Below are positions 49,592 through 58,400 of a DNA stretch of 64,000 nucleotides, piece by piece. The DNA comes from Phycicoccus avicenniae_A (GTDB lineage Bacteria > Actinomycetota > Actinomycetes > Actinomycetales > Dermatophilaceae), in contig NZ_JBNVZV010000013.1 of the NCBI RefSeq assembly GCF_050496545.1, positions 50,749-114,748 of the forward strand, read 5' to 3'. The notes under the pieces are model-generated. The model saw only the letters and a list, made by a program, of their open reading frames with translations. It ran no database searches and was not told where the DNA came from. Every line of letters begins with the position of its first letter. The stretch's first letter is position 1. Made by a program: the position numbers and the translations under genes.

Positions 49592-50500
49592 GTGCCCGAT
49601 CTCGACCGCCTCCTCGCCACCGGGTCCGGCGTCCTGACGACCCGGGCCGCGACCGCGGCGGGCCTCACCGACGACGACCTGCGGCGCGCGACGGCAGGCG
49701 GCCGGCTGCAGCGCGTGCGCCGAGGGATCTACGTCGAGCACGCGACCTGGCAGTCCGCGACCCCGTGGGTCCGTTACCGCTTCCTCGTCCGCGGCGTGCT
49801 CACGGCCCGACCGGGCTGGGCCGCCTCCCACCACGCGGCGGGCGTCCTGCACGGGTTGCCGGTGCACGGCGTCGACCTCGCGCTCGTCGACGTCGCCGCC
49901 GAGGTCGGGACGAGCAAGCGGCGGGGCGGCACCCATGTGCACCGGCTGGAGACCGACCTCGTCGAGGCGACCGGGCTGCCCGCCGTCCCCGTCGCGCACG
50001 CCTGCGCCGTGCTGGCGTGCGCGAGCGGCGTCGAGTCCGGCGTGGTGTCGATGGACGGCGCCCTGCACGCGACGGCCTGCTCGACCGCCGAGCTGGAGGC
50101 CGCCATCGAGGCCCTCGGTGAGCGGACGGGCATCGGCCGGGCCCGCGAGGCCCTGCGGCTCGCGGACGGTGCTGCCGAGTCGCCCGGCGAGTCCCGCACG
50201 CGGATCCTGCTGTCGGGGCTCGGGGTCCCGGTCCGCTCGCAGGTCGACCTCTTCGACGCCGACGGTCACATCGGGCGGGTCGACCTGCTGGTCGGTGACC
50301 GGGTCGTCGTCGAGTTCGACGGGATGGTCAAGTACGAGGGGGCCGACGGACGGGAGGCGCTGGCGCGCGAGAAGCGGCGCGAGGAGCGGCTGCGCGATGC
50401 GGGGTACCGCGTCGTGCGGGTGCTCTGGTCCGAGCTCCGGCAACCGGCCGTCGTCCTGGCACGGGTCCGCGCCGCGCTCGCCGCCGCGGCCTCCGTCTGA
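49592..50500 (+). CDS. AbiEi-like HTH protein with C-terminal DUF559/Vsr-like nuclease fold
   Basis: 302 residues. N-terminal winged helix (LTTRAATAAGLTDDDLRRAT, RLQRVRRGIYV) like AbiEi antitoxin-type proteins, a middle helical part (AWAASHHAAGVLHGLPVHG region), and a C-terminal VDLLVGDRVVVEFDGMVKYE ... REERLRDAGYRVVRVLWSEL with the acidic/lysine pattern of PD-(D/E)XK-like DUF559 proteins. No AbiEii toxin gene adjoins, so it is solitary. CACAGT six bases before the GTG suggests a leaderless message. Nuclease activity is inferred. Confidence 0.87.
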   Translation: MPDLDRLLATGSGVLTTRAATAAGLTDDDLRRATAGGRLQRVRRGIYVEHATWQSATPWVRYRFLVRGVLTARPGWAASHHAAGVLHGLPVHGVDLALVDVAAEVGTSKRRGGTHVHRLETDLVEATGLPAVPVAHACAVLACASGVESGVVSMDGALHATACSTAELEAAIEALGERTGIGRAREALRLADGAAESPGESRTRILLSGLGVPVRSQVDLFDADGHIGRVDLLVGDRVVVEFDGMVKYEGADGREALAREKRREERLRDAGYRVVRVLWSELRQPAVVLARVRAALAAAASV

Positions 50501-50501
50501 T

Positions 50502-50564
50502 GCGAGCCGCCTTCCGGCACGGGAGCCGCCTGCACGGGGCTCGAGCGCGGGAAGGAGGCTCCGC
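50502..50564. terminator. Hairpin after the AbiEi-like gene (right 14-bp repeat copy included)
   Basis: GCGAGCCGCCTTCC (50502-50515, the right direct-repeat copy) pairs imperfectly with GGAAGGAGGCTCCGC (50550-50564). Between convergent genes. Confidence 0.6.
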
Positions 50565-50597
50565 TGGCGTGACCGCGCGGGCCGCCCCGTCCCGCGC

Positions 50598-51536
50598 TCA
50601 GGCGCCGGCGGCGTACGCGACGGCGATGGCGGTGCCGACGACGGCGTTGTTCCGCACGAGCGCGAGGTTGGTGTTCAGCGACCGCCCGTCGGACAGCTCG
50701 ACGAGCCGGCCGAGCAGGTACGGCGTGATGTCCTTGCCGGTGATGCCGCGCTCGGCACAGTCGGCGAGGGCCCGCTCGATGACCGCGTCGATGTCGGCGC
50801 GGGGCATCTCGTCGGCCTCGGGCACCGGGTTGGCGATCGAGATCCCGCTGCCCAGCCCCAGCCCGAAGGACGCACGCATCAGGGCGGCGACCTGCTCGGG
50901 GGTGTCGACGCGCATCGGCACGGGCAGGCCGCTGGAGCGCGAGAAGAACGAGGGGAACTCGTCGGTGCCGTAGCCGACGACCGGCACCCCGAGGGTCTCG
51001 AGCACCTCGAGGGTGCGGCCGATGTCGAGGATCGACTTCACGCCGGCCGAGATGACCGCGACCTCGGTGCGGGCCAGCTCGGTGAGGTCGGCCGAGACGT
51101 CCATCGAGGTCTCGGCGCCCTGGTGCACGCCGCCGAGCCCGCCGGTGACGAAGACCCGGATGCCCGCCAGCGCCGCGATCCGCATGGTGCTGGCGACCGT
51201 CGTGGCGCCGTGCACCCCGGTGGCGACCACGTGCGGGAGGTCGCGGACGCTCACCTTGCGGATGCCGCCGTCGGCACCGAAGAGCTCGAGCTGGTCGTCG
51301 GAGAGGCCGACGGTCGGGCGGCCGTCGAGGATCGCGATGGTCGCCGGGACGGCTCCGTGGTCGCGGACGATCTGCTCGACCTCGCGGGCCATGGCCACGT
51401 TCGAGGGGTACGGCATGCCGTGGCTGATGATCGTCGACTCGAGCGCGACGACCGGGCGGCCGGCGGCGAGCGCCTCGCGCACCTCGGGCGCGACGGCGAG
51501 CATCGGGTGCGGGGTGGCCGGGCTGGCGGTGGTCAT
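50598..51536 (-). CDS. psuG: Pseudouridine-5'-phosphate glycosidase
   Basis: Cleaves pseudouridine 5'-phosphate to uracil and ribose 5-phosphate. 312 residues. VALESTIISHGMPYPSNVAMA with catalytic Glu near residue 33, GVHGATTVASTMRIAALAGI, FVTGGLGGVHQGAETSMDVSADL, catalytic lysine region SAGVKSILDIGRTLEVLETLG and the C-terminal SLNTNLALVRNNAVVG. ATGA overlap with the PfkB-family kinase upstream makes the two-step catabolic pair. Confidence 0.96.
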   Translation of the reverse strand: MTTASPATPHPMLAVAPEVREALAAGRPVVALESTIISHGMPYPSNVAMAREVEQIVRDHGAVPATIAILDGRPTVGLSDDQLELFGADGGIRKVSVRDLPHVVATGVHGATTVASTMRIAALAGIRVFVTGGLGGVHQGAETSMDVSADLTELARTEVAVISAGVKSILDIGRTLEVLETLGVPVVGYGTDEFPSFFSRSSGLPVPMRVDTPEQVAALMRASFGLGLGSGISIANPVPEADEMPRADIDAVIERALADCAERGITGKDITPYLLGRLVELSDGRSLNTNLALVRNNAVVGTAIAVAYAAGA

Positions 51537-52702
51537 GCGGAACGCTCCTCGGTGGACGGCTGGTCGGGCGTGAGGTGGGCCGCGACGAGCGCGGGGGTCA
51601 GGTCGGGGCGGACGGTGTCGGGGGAAGCCACCGTCAGCGCGGCGAGGACCTGGCCGAAGCGGGCGGCCTCGACGACGCCGTCGCCCGCGAGCAGGGAGTG
51701 CACGTAGCCGGCGGTCATCGCGTCACCGGCCCCCGTGACGTCGGCGACCGAGGTCGGTGGTGCGCTGACGAGGTAGACGCGCCGCTCCGGCGCCGGGTCC
51801 TCGGCCGTGGGCCGGGGCGCGACGGAGAGCAGGCTGCCGCGGGTCCCGCGACGCACCCAGACGTGCTCGACGCCGCGGTCGTGGAGGATGCCGGCCGCCT
51901 CGACGACCCCGTCGACCTCCGGGTCGACGTGCCGCCCCACGAGGGCCGCGAGCTCGTCGAGGTTCGGGGTGACGGTGTGGACCGGGACGGTGCCGTCGAA
52001 GACCGCGGCGGCCTCGGTGGCCTTGGCCACCGACACCGGCTCGAAGACGCCCACCACGCCGGCCTCGGCGGCGGCCGCCAGGACCCAGCGCACCACGGTC
52101 GGGCTCACGTTGGCGTCGACGACGACGGCGTCGGCACCCTCGAGGAGCGACGGGACGACGCCGAGCTCGCCGACGGTCAGCTCGTCGGTGGCGCGCATGT
52201 CGGCGACGGCGACGAGCAGGTCCCCCTCGTCGTCGAGGACGGCGGCGTAGGTGCCCGTGGGGTAGGTCGAGGTGACGAGGTGGCGGCAGTCGACCCCCGC
52301 GGCCTCGGTGCGTGCGGCCACGGTGCGCCCCGCGAGGTCGTCGCCGACGGCCGCCACGAGCACGGTGGGGCTGCCGAGCCGGGCGAGGTTCTCGGCGATG
52401 TTGCGTCCCACCCCGCCGACGGCCGAGGTCGAGACCCCGGGGTTGCTCGACCCGATGACCGGGCGCACCGAGATCCGCATCTTCGCGTCGAGCACCGCTC
52501 CCCCGACGACCAGCACGGACTGCGCCTCCGGCCGGACGAGGTAGCCGCGGCCGAGGAGCACCCCCTTGCGGGTGAGGTTGCTCAGGTGCACCGACACCGC
52601 CGCGCGGGTCGAGCCGAGGCGCTCGGCGAGGGCGGAGGCGTCGAGCAGCGGCTCGGCGCGCAGCAGCGCGACGATCTCCCGCTCCCGCGCAGTCAGACTC
52701 AC
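51533..52702 (-). CDS. psuK: Pseudouridine kinase (PfkB family) with N-terminal HTH
   Basis: 389 residues. The first ~60 residues are a winged HTH (TAREREIVALLRAEPLLDAS, AVSVHLSNLTRKGVLLGRGY); the rest is a PfkB kinase with VVGGAVLDAKMRISV, AVGGVGRNIAENLARLG, the DVTGAGDAMTAGYVHSLLAG catalytic/anion-hole motif near the C-terminus. It phosphorylates pseudouridine for PsuG. HTH-PfkB fusions of this kind may self-regulate. GTG at 52702 has no ribosome site; TAACGT lies seven bases upstream. Confidence 0.92.
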   Translation of the reverse strand: MSLTAREREIVALLRAEPLLDASALAERLGSTRAAVSVHLSNLTRKGVLLGRGYLVRPEAQSVLVVGGAVLDAKMRISVRPVIGSSNPGVSTSAVGGVGRNIAENLARLGSPTVLVAAVGDDLAGRTVAARTEAAGVDCRHLVTSTYPTGTYAAVLDDEGDLLVAVADMRATDELTVGELGVVPSLLEGADAVVVDANVSPTVVRWVLAAAAEAGVVGVFEPVSVAKATEAAAVFDGTVPVHTVTPNLDELAALVGRHVDPEVDGVVEAAGILHDRGVEHVWVRRGTRGSLLSVAPRPTAEDPAPERRVYLVSAPPTSVADVTGAGDAMTAGYVHSLLAGDGVVEAARFGQVLAALTVASPDTVRPDLTPALVAAHLTPDQPSTEERSA

Positions 52703-52761
52703 GTTGCAGACGTTAAGCGATCTTGCACATCCAAAGCAAGCGACGCGAGCGACCTGACCAC

Positions 52762-52796
52762 TTGACAGGATTTCCTGTCCATTGGACCATCGAGCC
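52762..52796 (+). promoter_or_regulatory. Operator-promoter of the HTH-SRPBCC operon
   Basis: TTGACA (52762-52767), 17-bp spacer, GACCAT (52785-52790), then six bases to the GTG at 52797. The palindrome GACAGGA-TT-TCCTGTC (52764-52779) overlaps the -35 and spacer, placing a repressor on the polymerase site. Confidence 0.75.
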
Positions 52797-53351
52797 GTGC
52801 CCACCCTCATCGACGAGCCGGAGGCGGTCCGCGCCGCCCTCTCCCCCGTGCGGCGGCGGCTGCTCGCCCACCTGCGCGAGCCCGCCTCCGCCCCCGAGCT
52901 CGCGGCGGCCCTCGGGCTCTCCCGCCAGAACGTCAACTACCACCTGCGCGCGCTCGAGGCCGCCGGCCTGGTCGAGCTCGTCGAGGAGCGCCAGCGCCGC
53001 GGCTTCCGCGAGCGCGTGCTGCGGGCCCGGCCGGGGTTCGTCATCGACCCCGGCCTCGTGTCCGACGACTTCGAGCGGGTCGCCGACCGCTTCGCCGCCG
53101 ACCACCTCGTCGGCGCCGCGGCCGACGCGGTCCGCGACGTGAGCCGGATGCAGGCCGCCGCCGAGGCGGAGGGCACCCGCCTGCTCACCGCCACGGTCGA
53201 GGTCGAGGCCCGCTTCGCCTCCCCCGCGGCCGTCCGCGACTTCACCGACGAGCTCACCGCCCTCCTCCAGGACCTCGTCACCCGCTACGACACCCCGCGC
53301 GGCCGGCGCCACCGGCTCGTCGCCTTCACCCACCCGGGAGCCGCACGATGA
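52797..53351 (+). CDS. ArsR-type HTH regulator
   Basis: 184 residues. Winged helix with SPVRRRLLAHLREPASAPEL, AAALGLSRQNVNYHLRALEAA and GLVELVEERQRRGFRERVLRA, then a C-terminal domain of unknown fold (HLVGAAADAVRDVSRMQAAAE, AVRDFTDELTALLQDLV). The GTG at 52797 is chosen from the promoter geometry; an ATG 15 bases earlier would lie inside the -10 region. ATGA overlap with the SRPBCC gene. Likely represses its own operon through the palindrome. Confidence 0.91.
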   Translation: MPTLIDEPEAVRAALSPVRRRLLAHLREPASAPELAAALGLSRQNVNYHLRALEAAGLVELVEERQRRGFRERVLRARPGFVIDPGLVSDDFERVADRFAADHLVGAAADAVRDVSRMQAAAEAEGTRLLTATVEVEARFASPAAVRDFTDELTALLQDLVTRYDTPRGRRHRLVAFTHPGAAR

Positions 53352-54004
53352 CCCCTCACCCCAGCGACCCCGACGACACCCCGGTGCTCGTCGTGACCAT
53401 CGCCGCCCCGGTGGCCGAGGTCTGGCAGGCCCTGCGCGACCGGGAGCGGGTCCACCACTGGCACGGGTGGGAGGCCGAGGGCCTGGACGACGAGATCGGG
53501 CAGATCTACTTCTCCGACGAGGTGGTCGAGGACGGCGCCGCCCACACCCTCACCCTCGGGGGCGGCGACCGGCTCGAGCTCCTGCCCGACGGCGACGCGA
53601 CCCGGGTCCGGCTGACCCGCCCACCGGTCTCGGACGACGACGAGTGGGCGGCCTACTACGACGACATCACCGAGGGCTGGGTGACCTTCCTCCACCAGCT
53701 CCGGTTCGCCCTTGAGCACCACCGCGACGCGCCGCGACGCACGCTCTTCCTCGCCGGCCCCGGCGAGGCACCCGACCCGGCCGGCCTCGCCGACGGCTCG
53801 ACGTGGTTCCGCTCCCAGCAGCAGGTCGGTACGCGCGTGCCCGCGTGGGGGGACGGGTTGCTGGTCACCGCACACATCCCCGCGAGGAACACGGCGATGG
53901 CCGTGCTCACGACCTACGGGATGGCCGACGACGAGCTCGCCGCCCTCGACACCGCGGCGCAGGCGTGGTGGGAGGGCCGCCCCGGCGCGGTGGACGCGCG
54001 GTAG
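53348..54004 (+). CDS. SRPBCC (AHSA1-like) ligand-binding protein
   Basis: 218 residues. APVAEVWQALRDRERVHHWHG begins an AHSA1/START-type fold; strands with GQIYFSDEVVEDGAAHTLTL, WVTFLHQLRFALEHH is the long C-terminal helix. An extra ~70 residues follow. HTH + SRPBCC operons are common in actinobacteria and often respond to hydrophobic ligands, here unknown. Ends 22 bases from the convergent mazG stop. Confidence 0.88.
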   Translation: MTPHPSDPDDTPVLVVTIAAPVAEVWQALRDRERVHHWHGWEAEGLDDEIGQIYFSDEVVEDGAAHTLTLGGGDRLELLPDGDATRVRLTRPPVSDDDEWAAYYDDITEGWVTFLHQLRFALEHHRDAPRRTLFLAGPGEAPDPAGLADGSTWFRSQQQVGTRVPAWGDGLLVTAHIPARNTAMAVLTTYGMADDELAALDTAAQAWWEGRPGAVDAR

Positions 54005-54026
54005 GGACCAGGCGCCGGGTGTGCCG

Positions 54027-54971
54027 TCAGGCCTCGGGGTGGGCGCCGGCTGCGAGATCGGCCAGGGCGGCCCGGGTGCGGGCCTCGGCGGCGGCGAGGG
54101 CCGCCCGGGCCTCGTCGAGCTCGGTGCGGGCGGCGTCGTCGGCGACCAGGCCGCGGCGCCGCAGCCGGGCCAGGACCTTGGTGGCCGCCAGCTCGGCGGG
54201 CAGCGACGCCGGGACGCCGTGGAGGAGGTCCTCGGCGTAGGCGGCCGGCTTCTCCTCGGCCTTGATCCGCTCCCACTCCTGCTCGACCTCGTCGGGTGTG
54301 GCCGCCGCGCCGTCGGCGAACACGTGCGGATGCCGCCGCACGAGCTTCTCGACGAGGAGACCGGCCACGGTGTCGACGTCGAAGGCGTCCTCCCCCGCGT
54401 CCTCGGCCACCCGGGCGTGGAAGACCACCTGCAGCAGCACGTCGCCGAGCTCCTCGGCCAACGCGCGCGGGTCGCCGAGCTCGATGGCCTCGAGCACCTC
54501 GTGGGCCTCCTCGACGAGGTACGGCGCGAGCGAGGCGTGCGTCTGCTCGGCGTCCCACGGGCACCCACCGGGCGAGCGCAGCCGGTCCATCGCGGCGACG
54601 ACGTCGAGCAGCCGGCCGCCCTGCACGTCCCAGGACCCGACGACGAGCTCGACGTCCGGCGGCACCTCGAGCCGGGAGACCTCGGTGGCGACGGCGTCGG
54701 ACAGCCCGGGATCGGCGTCGGCGGACCCCAGCCAGACCACCGCCTCCGTGCCGGCCAGCTCCACGAGCCGGCGGGCCAGCGCGGGGGGCGGCACCTCACC
54801 GACGCACTCGACCTCGACCCCGGCGTCCGCGAGGGCCTCGACGAGCGGCTCGTCGGCGCTGCGCGCCAGGCGCCGGTCGGCACCGGCCACCGCGGACCAC
54901 GCGGCGTGGGAGAGCAGCCCCGGGGCGACGCGGGGTGAGGTGACGAGGAGGGCGAGCCGCCCGGTGCTCAC
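54027..54971 (-). CDS. mazG: Nucleoside triphosphate pyrophosphohydrolase MazG with degenerate N-domain
   Basis: 314 residues. Residues ~1-120 resemble a tetrapyrrole-methylase-like domain (VVWLGSADADPGLSDAVATEV) that usually accompanies MazG but lacks obvious SAM motifs. The MazG domain has DRLRSPGGCPWDAEQTHASL, the metal site LVEEAHEVLEAIE and LAEELGDVLLQVVFHARV, and FDVDTVAGLLVEKLVRRHPHVF. It removes non-canonical or excess NTPs. GTG/ATG overlap with the lipoprotein gene gives coupling to the mfd operon. Confidence 0.93.
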   Translation of the reverse strand: MSTGRLALLVTSPRVAPGLLSHAAWSAVAGADRRLARSADEPLVEALADAGVEVECVGEVPPPALARRLVELAGTEAVVWLGSADADPGLSDAVATEVSRLEVPPDVELVVGSWDVQGGRLLDVVAAMDRLRSPGGCPWDAEQTHASLAPYLVEEAHEVLEAIELGDPRALAEELGDVLLQVVFHARVAEDAGEDAFDVDTVAGLLVEKLVRRHPHVFADGAAATPDEVEQEWERIKAEEKPAAYAEDLLHGVPASLPAELAATKVLARLRRRGLVADDAARTELDEARAALAAAEARTRAALADLAAGAHPEA

Positions 54972-55489
54972 TTCGCGGCAGGGGCGCCGGCGGGCTTGAT
55001 CCAGCTGGGCGTCGTCGGCGTGAGCGAGGCGGTCGAGGGGTCGTAGGTGCCGTAGCGCGGGTTGACCTCGACCTTCAGCTTCTCGAAGACCGCCATCGGG
55101 ATGGAGACGCCCGCCTGCTGGAGGTAGGCGATGGCGAGCTCGCCGCGCAGGACCTCGACCGCCTCGGGCGAGGGGTCGGTGCCGGCGGGGAAGTTGGCGC
55201 GAGCGACCGACTCGGACTGCGGGCTGCCCTGCTGCGCGACGAAGTCGAGCTGGTAGGGCGCGTTGATGAGCCGCGCGAGCACGGCCGAGCTGCTGAGGTT
55301 GGCGTTCGGGAAGGCCTTGTTGATCTCGGCCTGCGCGGTGGCGACCTGGTCCTGGGTGATGACGCGGCCGTCGACCGTGGCGGCCCGGCCGGCCTCGGTG
55401 GTGCCGCAGCCGGCGGTGACGAGGGCGGCGCCCAGGGCGAGCGCCGCGGCGACGCGGCGAACCGGGAGGGTCACGAGCAGTCCTTTCAT
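54968..55489 (-). CDS. SurA N-terminal-like lipoprotein
   Basis: 173 residues. Lipoprotein signal VRRVAAALALGAALVTAGC with cysteine near residue 28, then a SurA-N-like helical region (DQVATAQAEINKAFPNANL, SSAVLARLINAPYQLDFV, ARANFPAGTDPSPEAVEVLRG), with no parvulin PPIase domain. In actinobacteria this gene lies between mfd and mazG. Probably a membrane-anchored folding helper outside the cell membrane. Begins four bases after the mfd stop. Confidence 0.85.
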   Translation of the reverse strand: MKGLLVTLPVRRVAAALALGAALVTAGCGTTEAGRAATVDGRVITQDQVATAQAEINKAFPNANLSSSAVLARLINAPYQLDFVAQQGSPQSESVARANFPAGTDPSPEAVEVLRGELAIAYLQQAGVSIPMAVFEKLKVEVNPRYGTYDPSTASLTPTTPSWIKPAGAPAAK

Positions 55490-55493
55490 CGGG

Positions 55494-58400
55494 TCACCCC
55501 CGGGCGGGGGCGGTCGCGGCACGGGCGGCCTCGCCCACATTGTCCATGACGACGGAGCGCACCACCGCCGCGGCCCAGTCGAGGATGTCACGGTCGCGCA
55601 GGGGTCGGCCACCGACGGGAGCCGTCTTGGGCGCGGGCACGAGCATCGAGCCGGTGGCCGCCTTGAGGATGGACTTCGGGAAGAGCCGGTTCAGCCGCAG
55701 CTGCTGGCTCTCGCGCAGGTCGACCGGCCCGAAGCGCACGTGCTGGCCCTGGACCGAGATGTCGGCGATGCCGGCCGCCCGGGCGACGGTGCGCAGCCGG
55801 GCCACCTCGAGCAGGTTGCGCACCGGCTCGGGCACCGTGCCGTAGCGGTCGACGAGCTCGCCCTCGATCTCGGCGAGCTGCTGCTCGTCGACGACGGCGG
55901 CCAGCTTCTTGTACATCTCGAGCCGCAGCCGCTCGTGCGGCACGTAGTCGTGCGGCAGGTGGGCATCGACCGGCAGCTCGATCTTGATCTCGGCCGGCGC
56001 CTCCTCGCCCTCCCCACGGAAGGACGCGACGGCCTCGCCGACCAGCCGCACGTAGAGGTCGAACCCGACCCCGGCGATGTGCCCGGACTGCTCACCGCCG
56101 AGCAGGTTGCCGGCGCCGCGGATCTCGAGGTCCTTCATCGCGACCTGCATGCCGGCGCCGAGGTCGGTGTTGCTCGCGATGGTCTGGAGCCGGTCGAGGG
56201 CGGTCTCGGTGAGCGGGGTCTCCGGCGGGTACAGGAAGTACGAGTACGCGCGCTCGCGCCCCCGACCGACGCGGCCGCGCAGCTGGTGCAGCTGGGAGAG
56301 CCCGAGCCGGTCGGCGCGCTCGACGAGGAGGGTGTTGGCGTTCGAGATGTCGAGCCCGGTCTCGACGATGGTCGTGCACACGAGGACGTCGAAACGCTTC
56401 TCCCAGAAGTCGACCACGACCTGCTCGAGCTTGTGCTCGCCCATCTTCCCGTGCGCGGTGGCGACCCGGGCCTCGGGCACGAGCTCGCGGATGCGGGCCG
56501 CCGCCTTCTCGATGGTCGACACCTTGTTGTGGACGAGGAAGACCTGGCCCTCGCGCAGCAGCTCGCGGCGGATGGCCGCCGTGACGGTCTTCTCGTCGTA
56601 GGCGCCGACGTAGGTCAGGACCGGGTGCCGCTCCTCCGGCGGCGTTGCGAGGGTTGACATCTCGCGGATGCCCGTCACCGCCATCTCGAGGGTGCGCGGG
56701 ATCGGCGTCGCCGACATCGCGAGGACGTCGACGGAGGTGCGCATCGCCTTGAGCTGCTCCTTGTGCTCGACGCCGAAGCGCTGCTCCTCGTCGACGACGA
56801 CGAGGCCGAGGTCCTTGAACCGCACCTCCTTCGAGAGCAGCCGGTGCGTGCCGATGACGAGGTCGACCGAGCCGTCGGCGAGCCCCGCGAGGACGGCCTT
56901 GGCGTCGGCGTCGGTCTGGAAGCGGGAGAGCCCCTTGACGACCACCGGGAACCCGGCGTAGCGCTCTGAGAAGGTGTTGAGGTGCTGCTGGACGAGCAGC
57001 GTGGTGGGGCAGAGCACCGCCACCTGCTTGCCGTCCTGGACGGCCTTGAAGGCCGCGCGCACCGCGATCTCGGTCTTGCCGTAGCCGACGTCTCCGCAGA
57101 CGAGGCGGTCCATCGGGACCTCGCGCTCCATGTCGGCCTTGACCTCGTCGATGGTGCTCAGCTGGTCGGGGGTCTCGACGTGGGCGAAGGCGTCCTCGAG
57201 CTCGCGCTGCCACGGGGTGTCCGGGCCGAACGCGTGGCCCTTGCTGGCCATCCGGGCCGAGTAGAGGCGGATCAGCTCGGCGGCGATCTGCTTGACGTAG
57301 CGGCGGGCCCGGCCCTTGGTCTGCTGCCAGTCCGAGCCACCCATCTTGTTGAGGGTGGGCTGCTCGCCGCCGACGTAGCGGGTGACCTGGTCGAGCTGGT
57401 CGGTGGGCACGTAGAGCCGGTCCCCGGGCTGGCCGCGCTTGGAGGCCGCGTACTCGAGGACGAGGTACTCGCGGGTGGCGCCCTGCACGGTGCGCTGCAT
57501 CATCTCGACGAAGCGGCCGACGCCGTGCTGCTCGTGGACGACGAAGTCGCCGGGTCGCAGCTGGAGCGGGTCGACCTGGTTGCGCCGCTTGGACGGCATC
57601 CGGCGCATGTCCTTGGTGGAGGTGCCGGAGCCGGCGGCCGCGCCGGTGAGGTCGGACTCGGTGACGAGCGCGAACCGCTCGGCGGGGGCGAGGAACCCGT
57701 GGCCGAGCGCCCCCGTGGTGACCGTGACGACCCCCGGCTCGGGCTCGAGGTCTCCGGCGGAGAGGCGGCTCGCCACCTCGTTCTCGCCCAGCACCTCGGC
57801 GACCCGCTTGGCCAGGCCCGGGCCCTCGGTGGCGACGAGCACGGTCCAGTCCTCGGCGACGAGGCGCCGCAGCTCGGCGACGGCGTCCTCGGTGCTGCCG
57901 CGGAAGGTCGGCGACACGGTGAGGCCGAGGTCGAGGGTGTCGTCCTCGCCGTCCCCGGCGAACGGGGTGAGGTCGAGCCACCGCACCCCGAGGCCACGCG
58001 CCTGCTCGCGCAGGTCGGCGATGGTGTGGAAGGAGGCGGTGCCGAGGACGGACTCGAGGTCGATGGGGACCGCGCTGCCACCGGCCGCGTTGGCCCAGCC
58101 GGCCTGCAGGAACTCCTCGCTCGTCGAGACGAGGTCGTGGGCACGGGTGCGCACCCGCTCGGGGTCGCAGGCGACGAGGACGGCATCGGGGGGAAGCACC
58201 TCGAGGACGGTCTGCATGCCGTCGACGAGGGCGGGGGCGAGGGACTCCATGCCCTCCACGGCGATGCCGTGCGCGAGCTTCTCGAGGATGTCGGCGACAC
58301 CGGGCAGCTGGTCGGCGAGCGCGGCCGCCCGATCGCGGACGGCGGGCGTGAGGAGCAGCTCGCGGCACGGCGGGGCCCACAGCCCGTGCTCGGCGACCTC

